Shown here: piece by piece, positions 11,539 to 21,058 of the stretch
Layout of the letters: each line of letters starts with the position of its first letter
Numbering within the stretch: position 1 is the stretch's first letter
Source of the DNA: Pseudomonas sp. RIT623
GTDB taxonomy: Bacteria; Pseudomonadota; Gammaproteobacteria; Pseudomonadales; Pseudomonadaceae
Length of the DNA: 64,000 bases
Assembly: GCF_004519305.1 (NCBI RefSeq)
Contig: NZ_SOZA01000030.1
Location: 1-64,000, forward strand
Reading direction: 5' to 3'
Notes under the pieces: generated by a model
What the model was told of the DNA's origin: nothing
What the model saw: only the letters and a program-made list of their open reading frames with translations
Databases searched by the model: none
Program-made: the position numbers and the translations under genes

Positions 11539-12756
11539 ATGCGCCGCGTCGTTATCACTGGTCTGGGCATCGTATCGTGCCTGGGCAATGACAAAGCTAC
11601 CGTCACCGAAAACCTGCGCAACAGCCGTCCGGGTATCCGTTACAACCCGGAATACAAGGAACAGGGGCTGCGTAGCCAGGTTTCCGGCTCCATCGACCTC
11701 AACCTCGAAGAACTGATCGACCGCAAGGTCTACCGCTTCGTCGGCCACGCTGCCGCCTACGCCTACCTGGCGATGCAGGACGCGATCAAGGACGCCGGCC
11801 TGACCGAAGAGCAGGTTTCCAACCCGCGTACCGGCCTGGTTGCCGGCTCCGGCGGCGCCTCGACCCTGAACCAGATGGAAGCGCTGGATACCCTGCGTGA
11901 AAAAGGCGTCAAGCGTGTCGGCCCGTACCGCGTCACCCGCACCATGGGCAGCACCGTGTCGGCGTGCCTGGCCACCCCGTTCAAGATCAAGGGTATCAAC
12001 TACTCGATCTCGTCGGCCTGCGCTACCTCCGCGCACTGCATCGGCACCGCCCTGGAGCAGATCCAGTGGGGCAAGCAGGACATCGTCTTCGCCGGTGGCG
12101 GTGAAGAAGAACACTGGAGCCAGTCGTTCCTGTTCGATGCCATGGGCGCCCTGTCGACCAAGCGCAACGAAACCCCGGAACTGGCCTCGCGCGCCTACGA
12201 TGCCGACCGTGACGGCTTCGTCATCGCTGGCGGCGGCGGCATGGTGGTGGTCGAGGAGCTCGAGCACGCCCTGGCCCGTGGCGCCAAGATCTACGCCGAG
12301 ATCGTCGGCTACGGCGCCACCTCCGACGGCTACGACATGGTCGCTCCAAGCGGCGAAGGCGCGATCCGCTGCATGCAGCAGGCGCTGTCCACCGTCGACA
12401 CCCCGATCGACTACCTGAACACCCACGGCACCTCCACCCCGGTCGGCGACGTCGCCGAGATGAAGGGCGTGCGTGAAGTGTTCGGTGCCAACGCGCCGAA
12501 GATCAGCTCGACCAAGAGCCTGTCCGGTCACTCGCTGGGCGCCGCAGGCGTGCACGAGGCGATCTACTGCCTGCTGATGATGGAAAACAACTTCATCGCC
12601 GGCTCCGCCAACATCGACGAGCTGGATCCGGAAGTCGCGGACCTGCCGATCGTACGCAAGACCGAAGACGCCAAGCTCACCACCGTGATGAGCAACAGCT
12701 TCGGCTTCGGCGGCACCAACGCCACCCTGGTGCTCAAGCGCTGGGAAGGCAAGTGA
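11539..12756 (+). CDS. fabB: Beta-ketoacyl-ACP synthase I
   Basis: A 405-residue condensing enzyme that elongates cis-3-decenoyl-ACP, completing unsaturated fatty acid synthesis with FabA. The catalytic residues are visible: C161 in SACATSAH, H296 in [12 protein letters not shown]326 in STKSLSGH and H331. Full length, no disruption. It is followed by a strong intrinsic terminator. Confidence 0.98.
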   Translation: MRRVVITGLGIVSCLGNDKATVTENLRNSRPGIRYNPEYKEQGLRSQVSGSIDLNLEELIDRKVYRFVGHAAAYAYLAMQDAIKDAGLTEEQVSNPRTGLVAGSGGASTLNQMEALDTLREKGVKRVGPYRVTRTMGSTVSACLATPFKIKGINYSISSACATSAHCIGTALEQIQWGKQDIVFAGGGEEEHWSQSFLFDAMGALSTKRNETPELASRAYDADRDGFVIAGGGGMVVVEELEHALARGAKIYAEIVGYGATSDGYDMVAPSGEGAIRCMQQALSTVDTPIDYLNTHGTSTPVGDVAEMKGVREVFGANAPKISSTKSLSGHSLGAAGVHEAIYCLLMMENNFIAGSANIDELDPEVADLPIVRKTEDAKLTTVMSNSFGFGGTNATLVLKRWEGK

Positions 12757-12778
12757 TCGGCTGACACGCTGAACGAGA

Positions 12779-12808
12779 ACGCCCGGACCTCAAGTCCGGG
12801 CGTTTTTG
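12779..12808 (+). terminator. Intrinsic terminator of fabAB
   Basis: A ten-pair GC-rich stem (ACGCCCGGAC / GTCCGGGCGT) with a 5-nt loop, directly followed by a run of T. Confidence 0.9.
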
Positions 12809-12837
12809 TTTGTGCTGCCAGACGATGCACACCCACC

Positions 12838-12955
12838 TGTAGGAGCGGCCTTGTGCCGCGAAAGGGGCGCGAAGCGGCCCCAGTATACTGGCCCTACCGA
12901 TGAATCTCCGTGGGGGCGCTCCGCGCCCCTTTCGCGGCACAAGGCCGCTCCTACA
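12838..12955. repeat. Paired REP elements (BIME-like)
   Basis: Two inverted copies of the TGTAGGAGCGGCCTTGTGYCGCGAAAGG family, about 44 bp each with ~30 bp between, lie in the convergent gap between fabB and a chemoreceptor gene. Confidence 0.85.
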
Positions 12956-12970
12956 CACGGGCCAATCCCT

Positions 12971-14596
12971 TTACACGGAGAAGCGCTGCACCAGGGTATT
13001 AAGGTCCACCGCCAATCTCGACAGCGCCTGGCTGGCGGCGGACGTCTCCTCGGCCCCGGCCGATGACTGATGCGCCAGGTCTCGGATGGTGGTCAGGTTA
13101 CGGTCCACTTCACGCGCCACCTGGGCCTGCTGCTCCGAAGCACTGGCAATCACCAGGTTGCGCTCGTTGATCTGGCCGATGGCCGCGGCAATCGCCTCCA
13201 GGGCATCACCTGCGCCATGGGCGCCGTCCAGGGTCGAGCGCGCCTGGGCATCGCTGTGCTGCATGCCCTGCACGGCTCGCTCGGCACCGCTGCGGATGGC
13301 GACGATCATCTGCTCGATCTCCTGGGTCGAACTTTGCGTGCGATGAGCCAGGGCGCGCACCTCGTCGGCGACCACGGCGAAACCACGCCCGGCCTCCCCG
13401 GCCCGCGCTGCCTCGATGGCGGCATTGAGCGCCAGCAGGTTGGTCTGCTCGGCAATCGAACCGATCACATCCAGCACCTTGCTGATGTCGTGCACCTGTT
13501 GCGCAAGCTGGCCAACCTCCTCGGCATTGCCCGCCACACCGCTGGCCAACGCCTCGATGGCGGCGACCGTGCCGCGCACCTGCTCACGCCCTTCGCGGGC
13601 GATCTGATCGCAGGTGCGGGACGCCTCGGAGGTAGCCACCGCATTGCTCGCCACCTCCTCCACCGCCGCGGTCATCTGGTTGACCGCAGTGGCGGCCTGT
13701 TCGATCTCCATGCTCTGTTGTTGCAGGCCGCGAGTGGCATCCTCGGTGACCGCGCTCAGTTCCTCGGAGGCAGAAGCCAACTGGCTGGCCGAATCGGAAA
13801 TTCGCCCAATAGTCTCACGCAGGCTCTGCTGCATGCTCTTGAGCGCCGCCAGCAGGCGCGCCGGCTCGTCATCGCCCTGCACGGTGATCTGCGGCGTCAG
13901 GTCGCCCGTGGCCACCGTCTCGGCCACCTGCAGCGACTGCCCAAGCGGGCGCACGATACTGCGGGTCAGGGCCAGGGCCAGCACCACGGTCAAGCTCAGG
14001 GCGACCACCAGCAGCACGCCAACCCACACCTTGGCCCCGCTGTACACCGCCTCGGCCAGGTCGGTGGCGGTGTTGGCCTGGTGGTTGTTCAGCGCGATCA
14101 GTTCGTTGAGCGTGCTGGTCATCTGGTCGGCCAGCTGGTTCATCTCGCCATTGACCAGTGCCGCCGCCGCGTCGATGCGCCTTTCGCTGGCCAGTTGCAC
14201 CACTTGGCCCTGCAAGGTCATGTACTGGCGCTCCAGGCCCTGGTAGCGGTCGAACAGGGTGCGCTCCTCGGGCAGCACGATCAGCCCGTCATAGTGATTC
14301 TGCGCCTTGCTCAGACCGCCCTTGATCTCCTCGATGCGCGCGCGGTTCTGCTGCTGCGCGGCCGGTTCGGTGTTGACCAGCAGGCGCAGGGTCAGGGCCC
14401 GGATGCGCAACATGTCCTGGGTCATGCTGCCCACCGAGATCACGCTGGGCAGCCAGTTGTTGTCCACTTGTTCGGACTGCTGGCGCATGTTGGTCATCTG
14501 TTGCAGGGCAAAACCGCCCAGGGCCACCACCAGCAGCGCCATGATGCCGAAGCCAAGGCCAGCGCGCGGGGCGATATTCAAGCGTCTCAGGCTCAT
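12971..14596 (-). CDS. Methyl-accepting chemotaxis protein
   Basis: A 541-residue chemoreceptor starting at [19 protein letters not shown]1 is at ~12-32, a ~150-residue helical periplasmic domain of four-helix-bundle type follows, TM2 is at ~187-207, then HAMP (~208-262) and the cytoplasmic signalling domain with the conserved hairpin tip around [19 protein letters not shown]. The ligand cannot be inferred: the sensor segment lacks the dCache features of the amino-acid receptors. An 11-codon N-terminal extension was rejected because it precedes the normal basic-then-TM start. Monocistronic, with no che genes nearby. Confidence 0.92.
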   Translation of the reverse strand: MSLRRLNIAPRAGLGFGIMALLVVALGGFALQQMTNMRQQSEQVDNNWLPSVISVGSMTQDMLRIRALTLRLLVNTEPAAQQQNRARIEEIKGGLSKAQNHYDGLIVLPEERTLFDRYQGLERQYMTLQGQVVQLASERRIDAAAALVNGEMNQLADQMTSTLNELIALNNHQANTATDLAEAVYSGAKVWVGVLLVVALSLTVVLALALTRSIVRPLGQSLQVAETVATGDLTPQITVQGDDEPARLLAALKSMQQSLRETIGRISDSASQLASASEELSAVTEDATRGLQQQSMEIEQAATAVNQMTAAVEEVASNAVATSEASRTCDQIAREGREQVRGTVAAIEALASGVAGNAEEVGQLAQQVHDISKVLDVIGSIAEQTNLLALNAAIEAARAGEAGRGFAVVADEVRALAHRTQSSTQEIEQMIVAIRSGAERAVQGMQHSDAQARSTLDGAHGAGDALEAIAAAIGQINERNLVIASASEQQAQVAREVDRNLTTIRDLAHQSSAGAEETSAASQALSRLAVDLNTLVQRFSV

Positions 14597-14711
14597 TTCC
14601 AGGATCCCTCCCATCAGCGTTGTTTCCATTGCTTAAAGAAGGTATCGGGCCGTTTGGAATTTGCGTAAGACGAAAAGGCAATATCAAAACGCTATCCTCG
14701 ATTGAAAGGCG

Positions 14712-15719
14712 CTACTTCACGTTTTTTGGCAGCAGATCGAGAAAATTCCGCCGGCTCACCTGCTCTGCCACCGCTGCGGGCAAAGCATCGAGGAATGGAT
14801 TGAAAGCGTGCATCTGCTCGCCGATGCTGGCGAAGCGCCCCACCACATCGGACCCGAGCATGAAGCGTTCGGGGAAGCGCACGACCAGGTCGACCCAGGC
14901 CTTGCGTGGCACGCCCTGCTCATCCAGCAGGTAGGGCTCGAGCACGCTCCAGGACAAGTCCACGTACAGGTTTGGATAGTCTTCGAGCAATCGGCTGAGC
15001 ACCGGCAGGAGAAAGTCCATGCGTTCCTGGTGCCGGTGAATTTCCATGCTGCTGCCGGCATGGGCCCAGATGAAGCGGGTATGCGGGTGGTTACGCAACG
15101 GCTCTTCGATTTCCGCCAGGTACAGCGGGTTGCGCTCGCGCTTGGAGGTGATGTTCGAATGCAGCAACACCGGCAGGTCGCGCTCGGCGGCCAGGTGGTA
15201 AATGCGAGTCATGGCTTCGTTGTTGGCCCGCGGGGTATCGCCGCTGGTCAGTGCGGTGAGGTCGTCATGGCGAGTGAACACCTCGCCGATGCCTTGCCAC
15301 AACCCCGGATAAAGTTCGAGCATGCGCTCGATATGGCTGACGGCATTCTTGTCCACCGGGTTGAAGCCGGTGAGAAACGGGTGGAAGCGCCTGCGCTGCT
15401 CGACAGGCAGCTTTTCCAGCGCGGCGGCGACGTACAGATCGGTGGCGCTGTACCAGTAGGCATCGGCATCGTCGCCGGCGTAGTAGCGCGGGCGCTTGGG
15501 TTCGTCCTCGTGCCATTTCTTGGCCACCGGGATGCCGGAGATCATCGACTGCTCGACCCCGGCCTCGTCCATGGCCTTGAGCAAGGCCGGCATGCCTTCG
15601 GTTTCCTGGAAGAAATCCACGTAGTGCAGATGGGCGTCGCTGTAGCGGTAGCCGCGGGCTTGCGCAGTGTCGAACAGGCTTGCGCTCAACAGCAGGCAGG
15701 CCAATGTGCGGGCAATCAT
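14712..15719 (-). CDS. Secreted amidohydrolase family protein
   Basis: A 335-residue metal-dependent amidohydrolase-2-like protein. The first ~21 residues form a signal peptide ending TAQA. DAHLHYVDFF near residue 28 carries the HxH metal-binding motif; further candidate ligands are a histidine in LLHSN near 186, one in FIWAHAGSS near 215 and an aspartate in MLGSDVVG near 295. Export to the periplasm is unusual for this superfamily, which is mainly cytosolic. The reaction is unknown. It diverges from the pirin gene. Confidence 0.8.
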   Translation of the reverse strand: MIARTLACLLLSASLFDTAQARGYRYSDAHLHYVDFFQETEGMPALLKAMDEAGVEQSMISGIPVAKKWHEDEPKRPRYYAGDDADAYWYSATDLYVAAALEKLPVEQRRRFHPFLTGFNPVDKNAVSHIERMLELYPGLWQGIGEVFTRHDDLTALTSGDTPRANNEAMTRIYHLAAERDLPVLLHSNITSKRERNPLYLAEIEEPLRNHPHTRFIWAHAGSSMEIHRHQERMDFLLPVLSRLLEDYPNLYVDLSWSVLEPYLLDEQGVPRKAWVDLVVRFPERFMLGSDVVGRFASIGEQMHAFNPFLDALPAAVAEQVSRRNFLDLLPKNVK

Positions 15720-15828
15720 CTCAGGCTCCTTTGCCGGTACCGCAAGAGTAGACCGGGCAGCGCCCGCGACGGTTCAGCCACGGCCAGCAAAACGCTATGC
15801 TTGCAGGCATCCCTCAAGGAGTGTCGCC

Positions 15829-16692
15829 ATGAGCAGCCCCCTGGTCATCCGCCCACGCGCCGAATCGGTCGAGGGCCAGCCGATCCTGCGCCCGCTGCCC
15901 TCGGCGCAGTGTCGCAGCGTAGGCCCTTTCGTGTTCTTCGACCATATGCTGGAAACCGACTACGCGCCGGGTCATGGCATGGACATTCGCCAGCACCCGC
16001 ATATTGGCCTGTCCACCCTCACCTACCTGTTCGAGGGGGAAATCCAGCACAAGGACAGCCTTGGCTCGGACCAACGCGTGCGCCCGGGAGACGTCAGCTG
16101 GATGACCGCCGGAGCGGGCGTGGCGCATGTCGAGCGCACGCCGGCCGAGGTGCTCGAGCGCGGCTCGCGGCTGCATGGGCTGCAGGTCTGGCTGGCCTCG
16201 CCGACGTCCGACGAGCAGGGCCCGGCAAGCTACAGCCATCATCCGGCGGCCAGCCTGCCGGCCAGTGACAGCCTCGGCGTGCGGATCCGCATGATCGCCG
16301 GCACCGGTTTTTGCCTGGCCTCACCGGTACCGGTGCTCTCCCCCACCCTCTACGCTCATGTGCACATGCAGGCGGCCACCACCCTGATCGTGCCGACAGA
16401 ACACGCACAGCGCGCGCTGTATCTGCTCGAAGGCGAGTTGATGCTGGATGACGAGGAAGTCGAGCCATGCAGCCTGATCGTGCTGCCTGAAGGAGAAGCT
16501 GTGAGCTTGTATGCCGAGGATGAGTGCCAGCTGGTGCTGATCGGCGGCGCGCCGCTGGATGGGCCGCGGCGGATGAACTGGAATTTTGTGGCCAGTGATG
16601 CGGAGCTGATCGAACAGGCCCGGGCCAGGTGGGCTGCGGGGGATTGGCCGGTGGTGCCGGGGGAAACCTCAAGAATCGAATTGCCGCGCTGA
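15829..16692 (+). CDS. Pirin family protein
   Basis: A 287-residue bicupin of the pirin family. The N-terminal cupin carries the metal-binding cluster HPHIGLSTLTYLFEGEIQH, then WMTAGAGVAHVE. Bacterial pirins have been reported as quercetinases or as modulators of metabolic enzymes; the role here is not determinable. I chose the ATG preceded by CAAGGAG (15815-15821); the frame is open 54 codons further upstream but overlaps the divergent amidohydrolase start region and lacks homology. Confidence 0.88.
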   Translation: MSSPLVIRPRAESVEGQPILRPLPSAQCRSVGPFVFFDHMLETDYAPGHGMDIRQHPHIGLSTLTYLFEGEIQHKDSLGSDQRVRPGDVSWMTAGAGVAHVERTPAEVLERGSRLHGLQVWLASPTSDEQGPASYSHHPAASLPASDSLGVRIRMIAGTGFCLASPVPVLSPTLYAHVHMQAATTLIVPTEHAQRALYLLEGELMLDDEEVEPCSLIVLPEGEAVSLYAEDECQLVLIGGAPLDGPRRMNWNFVASDAELIEQARARWAAGDWPVVPGETSRIELPR

Positions 16693-16695
16693 TTT

Positions 16696-16800
16696 TGGGG
16701 CTGCTTTGCAGCCCATCGCGACACCAGGCCGCTCCTACAGGGGGAACGCGTAACCCTTGTAGGAGCGGCCTGGTGTCGCGATGGGCCGCACAGCGGCCCC
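16696..16800. repeat. Paired REP elements
   Basis: Inverted copies of the GTAGGAGCGGCCTGGTGTCGCGATGGG variant fill the convergent gap between the pirin and dienelactone hydrolase genes, starting only a few bases after the pirin stop. Confidence 0.85.
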
Positions 16801-16808
16801 ATGCAAAC

Positions 16809-17534
16809 TCAGCGCTGGAACACTTCGCTCAGCAGGTTATGCATCGCGCGGAACGCCCGCTCGGAGGTACGCCGGTCATACTGCATCTTGCCCGGCACAT
16901 TGGCGTTCGGATCGGTGAACGAGTGCACTGCCCCGCCATAGCTAAGCAACTGCCAGTCAACCTTGGCAGCATTCATCTCTTCTTCGAAGGCTGGCAACTG
17001 TTCCCTTGGCACCAATGGGTCGGACGCGCCATGCAGCACCAGCACCGAACCCTTGATGCGCTTGGCATCCTCGGGGTTCGGGGTATCCAGCGTGCCGTGG
17101 AACGACACCGCCGCCCTCAGATCGGCGCCGGTGCGGGCAAGCTCCAGGGCGCAGCAGCCGCCGAAGCAGAAACCGAACGTCGCGACCTTGCCTGGCTCGA
17201 GCAGCGCCTTCGACTGCCCCACCAGTTGCGCCAGTGCTTCCTGCATGCGCTTGCGCAGCTCGGCGCGATCGTTCTTCAGCGGCATCATTGCCGTACCGGC
17301 TTCATCAGCATTGGACGGCCGCACCGACTGGCCATACAAGTCGGCAATCAGCACCACATAGCCTTGCTCGGCCACTTCCTTGGCGATACGTTCGGCGCCC
17401 TCGCCGATACCCATCCAGTTCGGCGCCATCACCAGGCCCGGCTGCGGCAGCGCGCCCGGGGCATAGACCAGGCGGCTTTCGTAAGCCTTGCCTGACAGGT
17501 GATAGACCAGCGACTCGACGATGACCTTGCTCAT
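16809..17534 (-). CDS. Dienelactone hydrolase family protein
   Basis: A 241-residue alpha/beta hydrolase of the dienelactone hydrolase family. The nucleophile is cysteine in GFCFGGCC (~residue 123), with an aspartate in HGASDPLVP (~170) and a histidine in GGAVHSFTD (~205), the Cys-Asp-His triad of the family. No catechol-degradation genes are near, so the classical chlorocatechol role is unlikely; a general lactone or ester hydrolase is more probable. Confidence 0.88.
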   Translation of the reverse strand: MSKVIVESLVYHLSGKAYESRLVYAPGALPQPGLVMAPNWMGIGEGAERIAKEVAEQGYVVLIADLYGQSVRPSNADEAGTAMMPLKNDRAELRKRMQEALAQLVGQSKALLEPGKVATFGFCFGGCCALELARTGADLRAAVSFHGTLDTPNPEDAKRIKGSVLVLHGASDPLVPREQLPAFEEEMNAAKVDWQLLSYGGAVHSFTDPNANVPGKMQYDRRTSERAFRAMHNLLSEVFQR

Positions 17535-17599
17535 TCAGCTCTCCTTGGGCGTTCACGGGTCAAGACAGGATAGATGTAATCGTAAAAGCGGCAGGCATG

Positions 17600-17625
17600 A
17601 AAAAGCCCGCCGGAGCGGGCTTTTC
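17600..17625 (-). terminator. Intrinsic terminator of htpG
   Basis: The stem GCCCGC/GCGGGC with a 4-nt loop is followed by T residues when read on the minus strand, about 11 bp after the htpG stop. It has A residues on the other side, so it could act in both directions. Confidence 0.85.
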
Positions 17626-17635
17626 TTGCCTCAGG

Positions 17636-19543
17636 TCAAGCCGACAGCTCGACCAGCAGCTTGTTGAGGCGACGCACGTAGGCCGCCGGGTCCTTCAAGC
17701 TGTCGCCCGCCGCCAGCGCCGCCTGGTCGAACAGGATGTGCGACAGCTCGGCGAAGCGGTCTTCGCTCTGCTCGCCATCGAGCTTCTCGATCAGCGGGTG
17801 GCTTGGGTTGAACTCAAAGATCGGCTTGGACTCTGGCACCTTCTGCCCGCTGGCTTCGAGAATCTGGCGCATCTGCAGGCCCAGGTCCTGTTCGCCGATG
17901 GCGAGGATCGCCGGCGAGTCGGTCAGGCGGTGCGAGACACGTACCTCGGCCACGCTGTCACCCAGCGCGCCCTTAAGGCGCTCGACCAGGCCTTCCTTGT
18001 CCTTGGCGACTTCTTCCTGGGCCTTCTTGTCCTCTTCGGAGTCCAGCTTGCCCAGGTCCAGGTCGCCACGGGCGACATCGACGAACGCCTTGCCATCGAA
18101 CTCGTTGAGGTAGCTCATCAGCCACTCGTCGATGCGGTCGGTCAGCAGCAGCACCTCGATGCCTTTCTTGCGGAAGACCTCCAGGTGCGGGCTGTTCTTG
18201 ACCTGGGCGTGGGACTCGCCGGTCAGGAAGTAGATCTTGTCCTGGCCTTCCTTGGCGCGTGCCAGGTAATCGGCCAGGGCAACGCTCTGCTCGCCGCTGT
18301 CGTCATGGGTGGAGGCAAAGCGCAGCAGGCCTGCGATCTTCTCCTTGTTGGCGAAGTCTTCCGCCGGGCCTTCCTTCATCACCTGGCCGAAGTTCTTCCA
18401 GAAGCCCTTGTACTGTTCAGGCTCGTTCTTCGCCAGCTTCTCCAGCATGTCCAGCACGCGCTTGGTCAGTGCGGTCTTCATCGACTCGATAATCGGATCC
18501 TTCTGCAGGATCTCGCGGGAGACGTTCAGCGACAGGTCGTTGGAATCGACCACGCCCTTGATGAAGCGCAGGTACAGCGGCAGGAACGACTCGGCCTGGT
18601 CCATGATGAACACACGCTGCACGTACAGCTTGAGGCCGCGTGGCGCTTCGCGCTGGTACAGGTCGAACGGCGCGCGGGCCGGCACGTACAGCAGCGAGCT
18701 GTATTCGAGCTTGCCTTCGACCTTGTTGTGGCTCCAGGCCAGCGGGTTCTCGAAGTCGTGGCTGATGTGCTTGTAGAACTCCTGGTACTCCTCGTCCTTG
18801 ACCTCGGTACGCGGACGGGTCCACAGGGCGCTGGCACGGTTGACGGTTTCCCACTCCTGCGCCGGCTGCTCTTCGCCTTCGGCGGCAGCGGCCTGCTCCT
18901 TGGGCAACTCGATCGGCAAGGCGATGTGGTCGGAGTACTTCTTGACGATGTTGCGCAGGCGCCAGCCATCGGCGAACTCGTCTTCACCGGCCTTCAGGTG
19001 CAGGACGATGCGGGTGCCGCGCTGCGGCTTGTCGATGGTGGCGACCTCGAACTCACCCTCGCCCTTGGATGACCAGTGCACGCCCTCGGCGGCCGGCAGA
19101 CCGGCACGGCGGCTGAACACGTCGACCTGGTCGGCAACGATGAAGGCCGAGTAGAAACCCACGCCGAACTGACCGATCAGGTGCGAATCCTTCTTCTGGT
19201 CACCGGTGAGGTTCTTCATGAAGTCGGCGGTGCCGGACTTGGCGATGGTGCCCAAATGCGCGATGACGTCCTCGCGGCTCATGCCGATACCGTTGTCCTC
19301 GAGGGTCACGGTGTTGGCGGCCTTGTCGAAGCTGACGCGGATCTTCAGGTCGGCGTCGCCTTCGAGCAGCTCAGGCTTGGCCAGGGCCTCGAAGCGCAGC
19401 TTGTCGGCGGCGTCGGAGGCGTTGGAGATCAGTTCGCGCAGGAAGATCTCCTTGTTCGAGTACAGGGAATGGATCATGAGGTGCAGCAGCTGCTTCACCT
19501 CGGTCTGGAAGCCCAGGGTTTCTTTTTGAGTCTCCACACTCAT
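17636..19543 (-). CDS. htpG: Chaperone protein HtpG (Hsp90)
   Basis: A 635-residue bacterial Hsp90. The GHKL ATPase motifs are present (ISNASDA near residue 40, LEDNGIGMS near 83, [11 protein letters not shown] near 125), followed by the middle and C-terminal dimerisation domains with no truncation. The ATG start is used; a TTG three codons upstream is less likely. A near-perfect sigma-32 promoter lies upstream (19621-19648), so heat-shock induction is well supported from sequence alone. Confidence 0.97.
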   Translation of the reverse strand: MSVETQKETLGFQTEVKQLLHLMIHSLYSNKEIFLRELISNASDAADKLRFEALAKPELLEGDADLKIRVSFDKAANTVTLEDNGIGMSREDVIAHLGTIAKSGTADFMKNLTGDQKKDSHLIGQFGVGFYSAFIVADQVDVFSRRAGLPAAEGVHWSSKGEGEFEVATIDKPQRGTRIVLHLKAGEDEFADGWRLRNIVKKYSDHIALPIELPKEQAAAAEGEEQPAQEWETVNRASALWTRPRTEVKDEEYQEFYKHISHDFENPLAWSHNKVEGKLEYSSLLYVPARAPFDLYQREAPRGLKLYVQRVFIMDQAESFLPLYLRFIKGVVDSNDLSLNVSREILQKDPIIESMKTALTKRVLDMLEKLAKNEPEQYKGFWKNFGQVMKEGPAEDFANKEKIAGLLRFASTHDDSGEQSVALADYLARAKEGQDKIYFLTGESHAQVKNSPHLEVFRKKGIEVLLLTDRIDEWLMSYLNEFDGKAFVDVARGDLDLGKLDSEEDKKAQEEVAKDKEGLVERLKGALGDSVAEVRVSHRLTDSPAILAIGEQDLGLQMRQILEASGQKVPESKPIFEFNPSHPLIEKLDGEQSEDRFAELSHILFDQAALAAGDSLKDPAAYVRRLNKLLVELSA

Positions 19544-19620
19544 GGTCTTCAAAACTCCAATCTGTTGGTTGGTGGCGCCCGACGGCCGTCATGGCCTGCG
19601 TTTTATGGCGGATGTCCAGC

Positions 19621-19648
19621 AGATGGGGGCAGCCCTGACTATTTCAAG
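19621..19648 (-). promoter_or_regulatory. Sigma-32 heat-shock promoter of htpG
   Basis: Read on the minus strand: CTTGAA, 14 bp, CCCCATCT, matching the E. coli sigma-32 consensus (CTTGAAA, 11-16 bp, CCCCATnT). The -35 overlaps the last two codons and stop of the upstream thioesterase gene (stop at 19639-19641). Confidence 0.88.
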
Positions 19649-20097
19649 GGCTTTTCCGGTTCGATCTTGAAATGCGCCCGCGCCGTGGCGATCGGCGCGT
19701 CGCGATCACCCTGCCAGGCGGTAATGGCGACATTGGTCACCCGCCGGCCCTGGCGCCACAGCTGGCACTGGGCGAAGGTGTCGCGGTAGTGCCCGGCGCG
19801 CAGGTAGTCGATGGAAAAGTCGATGATTTTCGGGATGCTCGCGCTTTCGCTGTAGATCAGCAGGTACAGCGCCGCCGACAGCTCCATGAAACCGGCGATC
19901 ACCCCGCCATGGATCGCCGGCAACAGCGGGTTGCCGATGTTGTCGGGGTTGGCCGGCAGGTGGAACAGCAGATCGTCGCCCTGGCGCTCGCAGCGGATGC
20001 CAATCAAGCCGGCGTAGGGAATCAACGCCAGCAACGGCTGGTAATCGCCACGGGCATGGGCCTGGTTCAGTTGCTGGCGAATATCGGCCGGGATCAT
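19639..20097 (-). CDS. PaaI family hotdog thioesterase (second of a pair)
   Basis: A 152-residue hotdog-fold protein of the PaaI/YdiI type. The segment LPAIHGGVIAGFMELSAALY around residue 55 contains the HGG motif and the downstream acidic residue used in catalysis. It probably hydrolyses acyl-CoA thioesters; the substrate is unknown. The ATG overlaps the stop of the preceding thioesterase by 4 bp (ATGA). Its last codons contain the -35 element of the htpG heat-shock promoter. Confidence 0.85.
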   Translation of the reverse strand: MIPADIRQQLNQAHARGDYQPLLALIPYAGLIGIRCERQGDDLLFHLPANPDNIGNPLLPAIHGGVIAGFMELSAALYLLIYSESASIPKIIDFSIDYLRAGHYRDTFAQCQLWRQGRRVTNVAITAWQGDRDAPIATARAHFKIEPEKPLK

Positions 20098-20570
20098 GCG
20101 CGCTGCTCCTTGAGGCTGTTGCCGAAGCGGATGCCACCCTTGATGTCCTGGCCCAGGCGCATGAAAGTGCCGACCACCTGGCAGATCGGCTGCGCCGGAT
20201 CGTCCTGATAGGCCGAGCCACGGGTGAAGATCACATCGCGGGTCACCCGGTAGCACAGGGCGTGGCCGTAGATGTCCTTGCCCGCCTCGGCCGGGTGCAT
20301 GTAGTCGATACGCAAATCCAGGGTCGGGCACACCTCGAAGCGTGGCAAGGCACACAAAGTGGCCATGCCGCAGGTGGTGTCCATCAGGGTGGTCAGGACC
20401 CCGCCATGCACCGCACCGCTCTGCGGATTGCCGACGATGGCCGGCGACCAGGGCAACACCAGGGTCATGCCCTGGGCATCGACGTGATGCACACGCATGT
20501 TCAACACCTGGCAATGTTTAAGCGCCGACAGGAAACGTTCGGCCATGCCCTGCAAGGCAGTGTCGTTCAT
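20094..20570 (-). CDS. PaaI family hotdog thioesterase (first of a pair)
   Basis: A 158-residue hotdog-fold thioesterase. GAVHGGVLTTLMDTTCGMA around residue 55 carries the HGG signature and a catalytic Asp. The ATG at 20570 has GGGG about 7 nt upstream; a TTG two codons earlier is a less likely start. The coupling to a second, divergent thioesterase suggests a heteromeric enzyme or two activities on the same acyl-CoA pathway. Confidence 0.85.
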   Translation of the reverse strand: MNDTALQGMAERFLSALKHCQVLNMRVHHVDAQGMTLVLPWSPAIVGNPQSGAVHGGVLTTLMDTTCGMATLCALPRFEVCPTLDLRIDYMHPAEAGKDIYGHALCYRVTRDVIFTRGSAYQDDPAQPICQVVGTFMRLGQDIKGGIRFGNSLKEQRA

Positions 20571-20639
20571 TATCAACCCCGCATGAAATCACTGAAAAGT
20601 CCATATAGCTCGGGCAGTTATATATCTGTAACCTGGGTG

Positions 20640-20667
20640 GAACTTATTCGCCCCCGGCGAACTCGAA
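20640..20667 (+). promoter_or_regulatory. Candidate AlgU/sigma-E-type promoter
   Basis: GAACTT (20640-20645), 17 bp, TCGAA (20663-20667), preceded by G, resembles the AlgU/RpoE consensus GAACTT-N16/17-TCnnA. It lies 40 bp upstream of the small lipoprotein start, with AAGGAG as the RBS at ~20692. The same geometry recurs at 56045. Confidence 0.5.
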
Positions 20668-20706
20668 GGAACAAGTAAAGTTATTCCACCAAGGAGAGAC
20701 ACCCCC

Positions 20707-20991
20707 ATGCGTAAACCTTTTGCTTTTGCTCTGATGCTGGCCGCTGCCATGGGCCTGGCTGCTTGCGATAAAGCGAGCGAAGACAAGGCCCAGGACGCAC
20801 AGCAACACGCCGAGCAGGCCCAGGAAAAGATGGGCGAAGCTCAGGATAAATTGAACGACGCCGCCAAGGAAAACGCCGAAGCCGCCAAAGATCAGGCCGA
20901 AGCGCAGCAGAAGGCCGCCGAGGAAGCCGCACCGGCTACCCCAGCGCCAGAAACCGCGCCAGCGACCCCTGCCGAACCTGCCAAGCAGTAA
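20707..20991 (+). CDS. Small Ala/Glu/Lys-rich lipoprotein
   Basis: A 94-residue protein with a lipoprotein signal peptide and lipobox LAAC (Cys near residue 20). The mature part is a highly charged A/K/E/Q-rich segment (~25-70) expected to form a single long helix or coiled coil, followed by an Ala/Pro/Thr-rich tail. Such small lipoproteins are usually envelope-attached; no enzymatic function is suggested. A good RBS (AAGGAG) and a candidate AlgU-type promoter precede it, and a bidirectional terminator follows. Confidence 0.8.
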   Translation: MRKPFAFALMLAAAMGLAACDKASEDKAQDAQQHAEQAQEKMGEAQDKLNDAAKENAEAAKDQAEAQQKAAEEAAPATPAPETAPATPAEPAKQ

Positions 20992-20999
20992 TCGCGCAG

Positions 21000-21034
21000 C
21001 ATAAAAAAACCCGACGCTGTCGGGTTTTTTTATG
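21000..21034. terminator. Bidirectional intrinsic terminator
   Basis: Symmetric stem ACCCGAC/GTCGGGT flanked by A-run and T-run on both sides, in the convergent gap between the lipoprotein and DUF599 genes. Confidence 0.9.
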
Positions 21035-21058
21035 CCTGGTACTTATAGCTGAAAGGCT

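Noticed and set aside
14597-14711. FliA (sigma-28) promoter for the chemoreceptor at 12971
   Set aside because: CCCGATA occurs but no TAAA or TCAA box lies 15 bp upstream, so the flagellar-type promoter is not supported.
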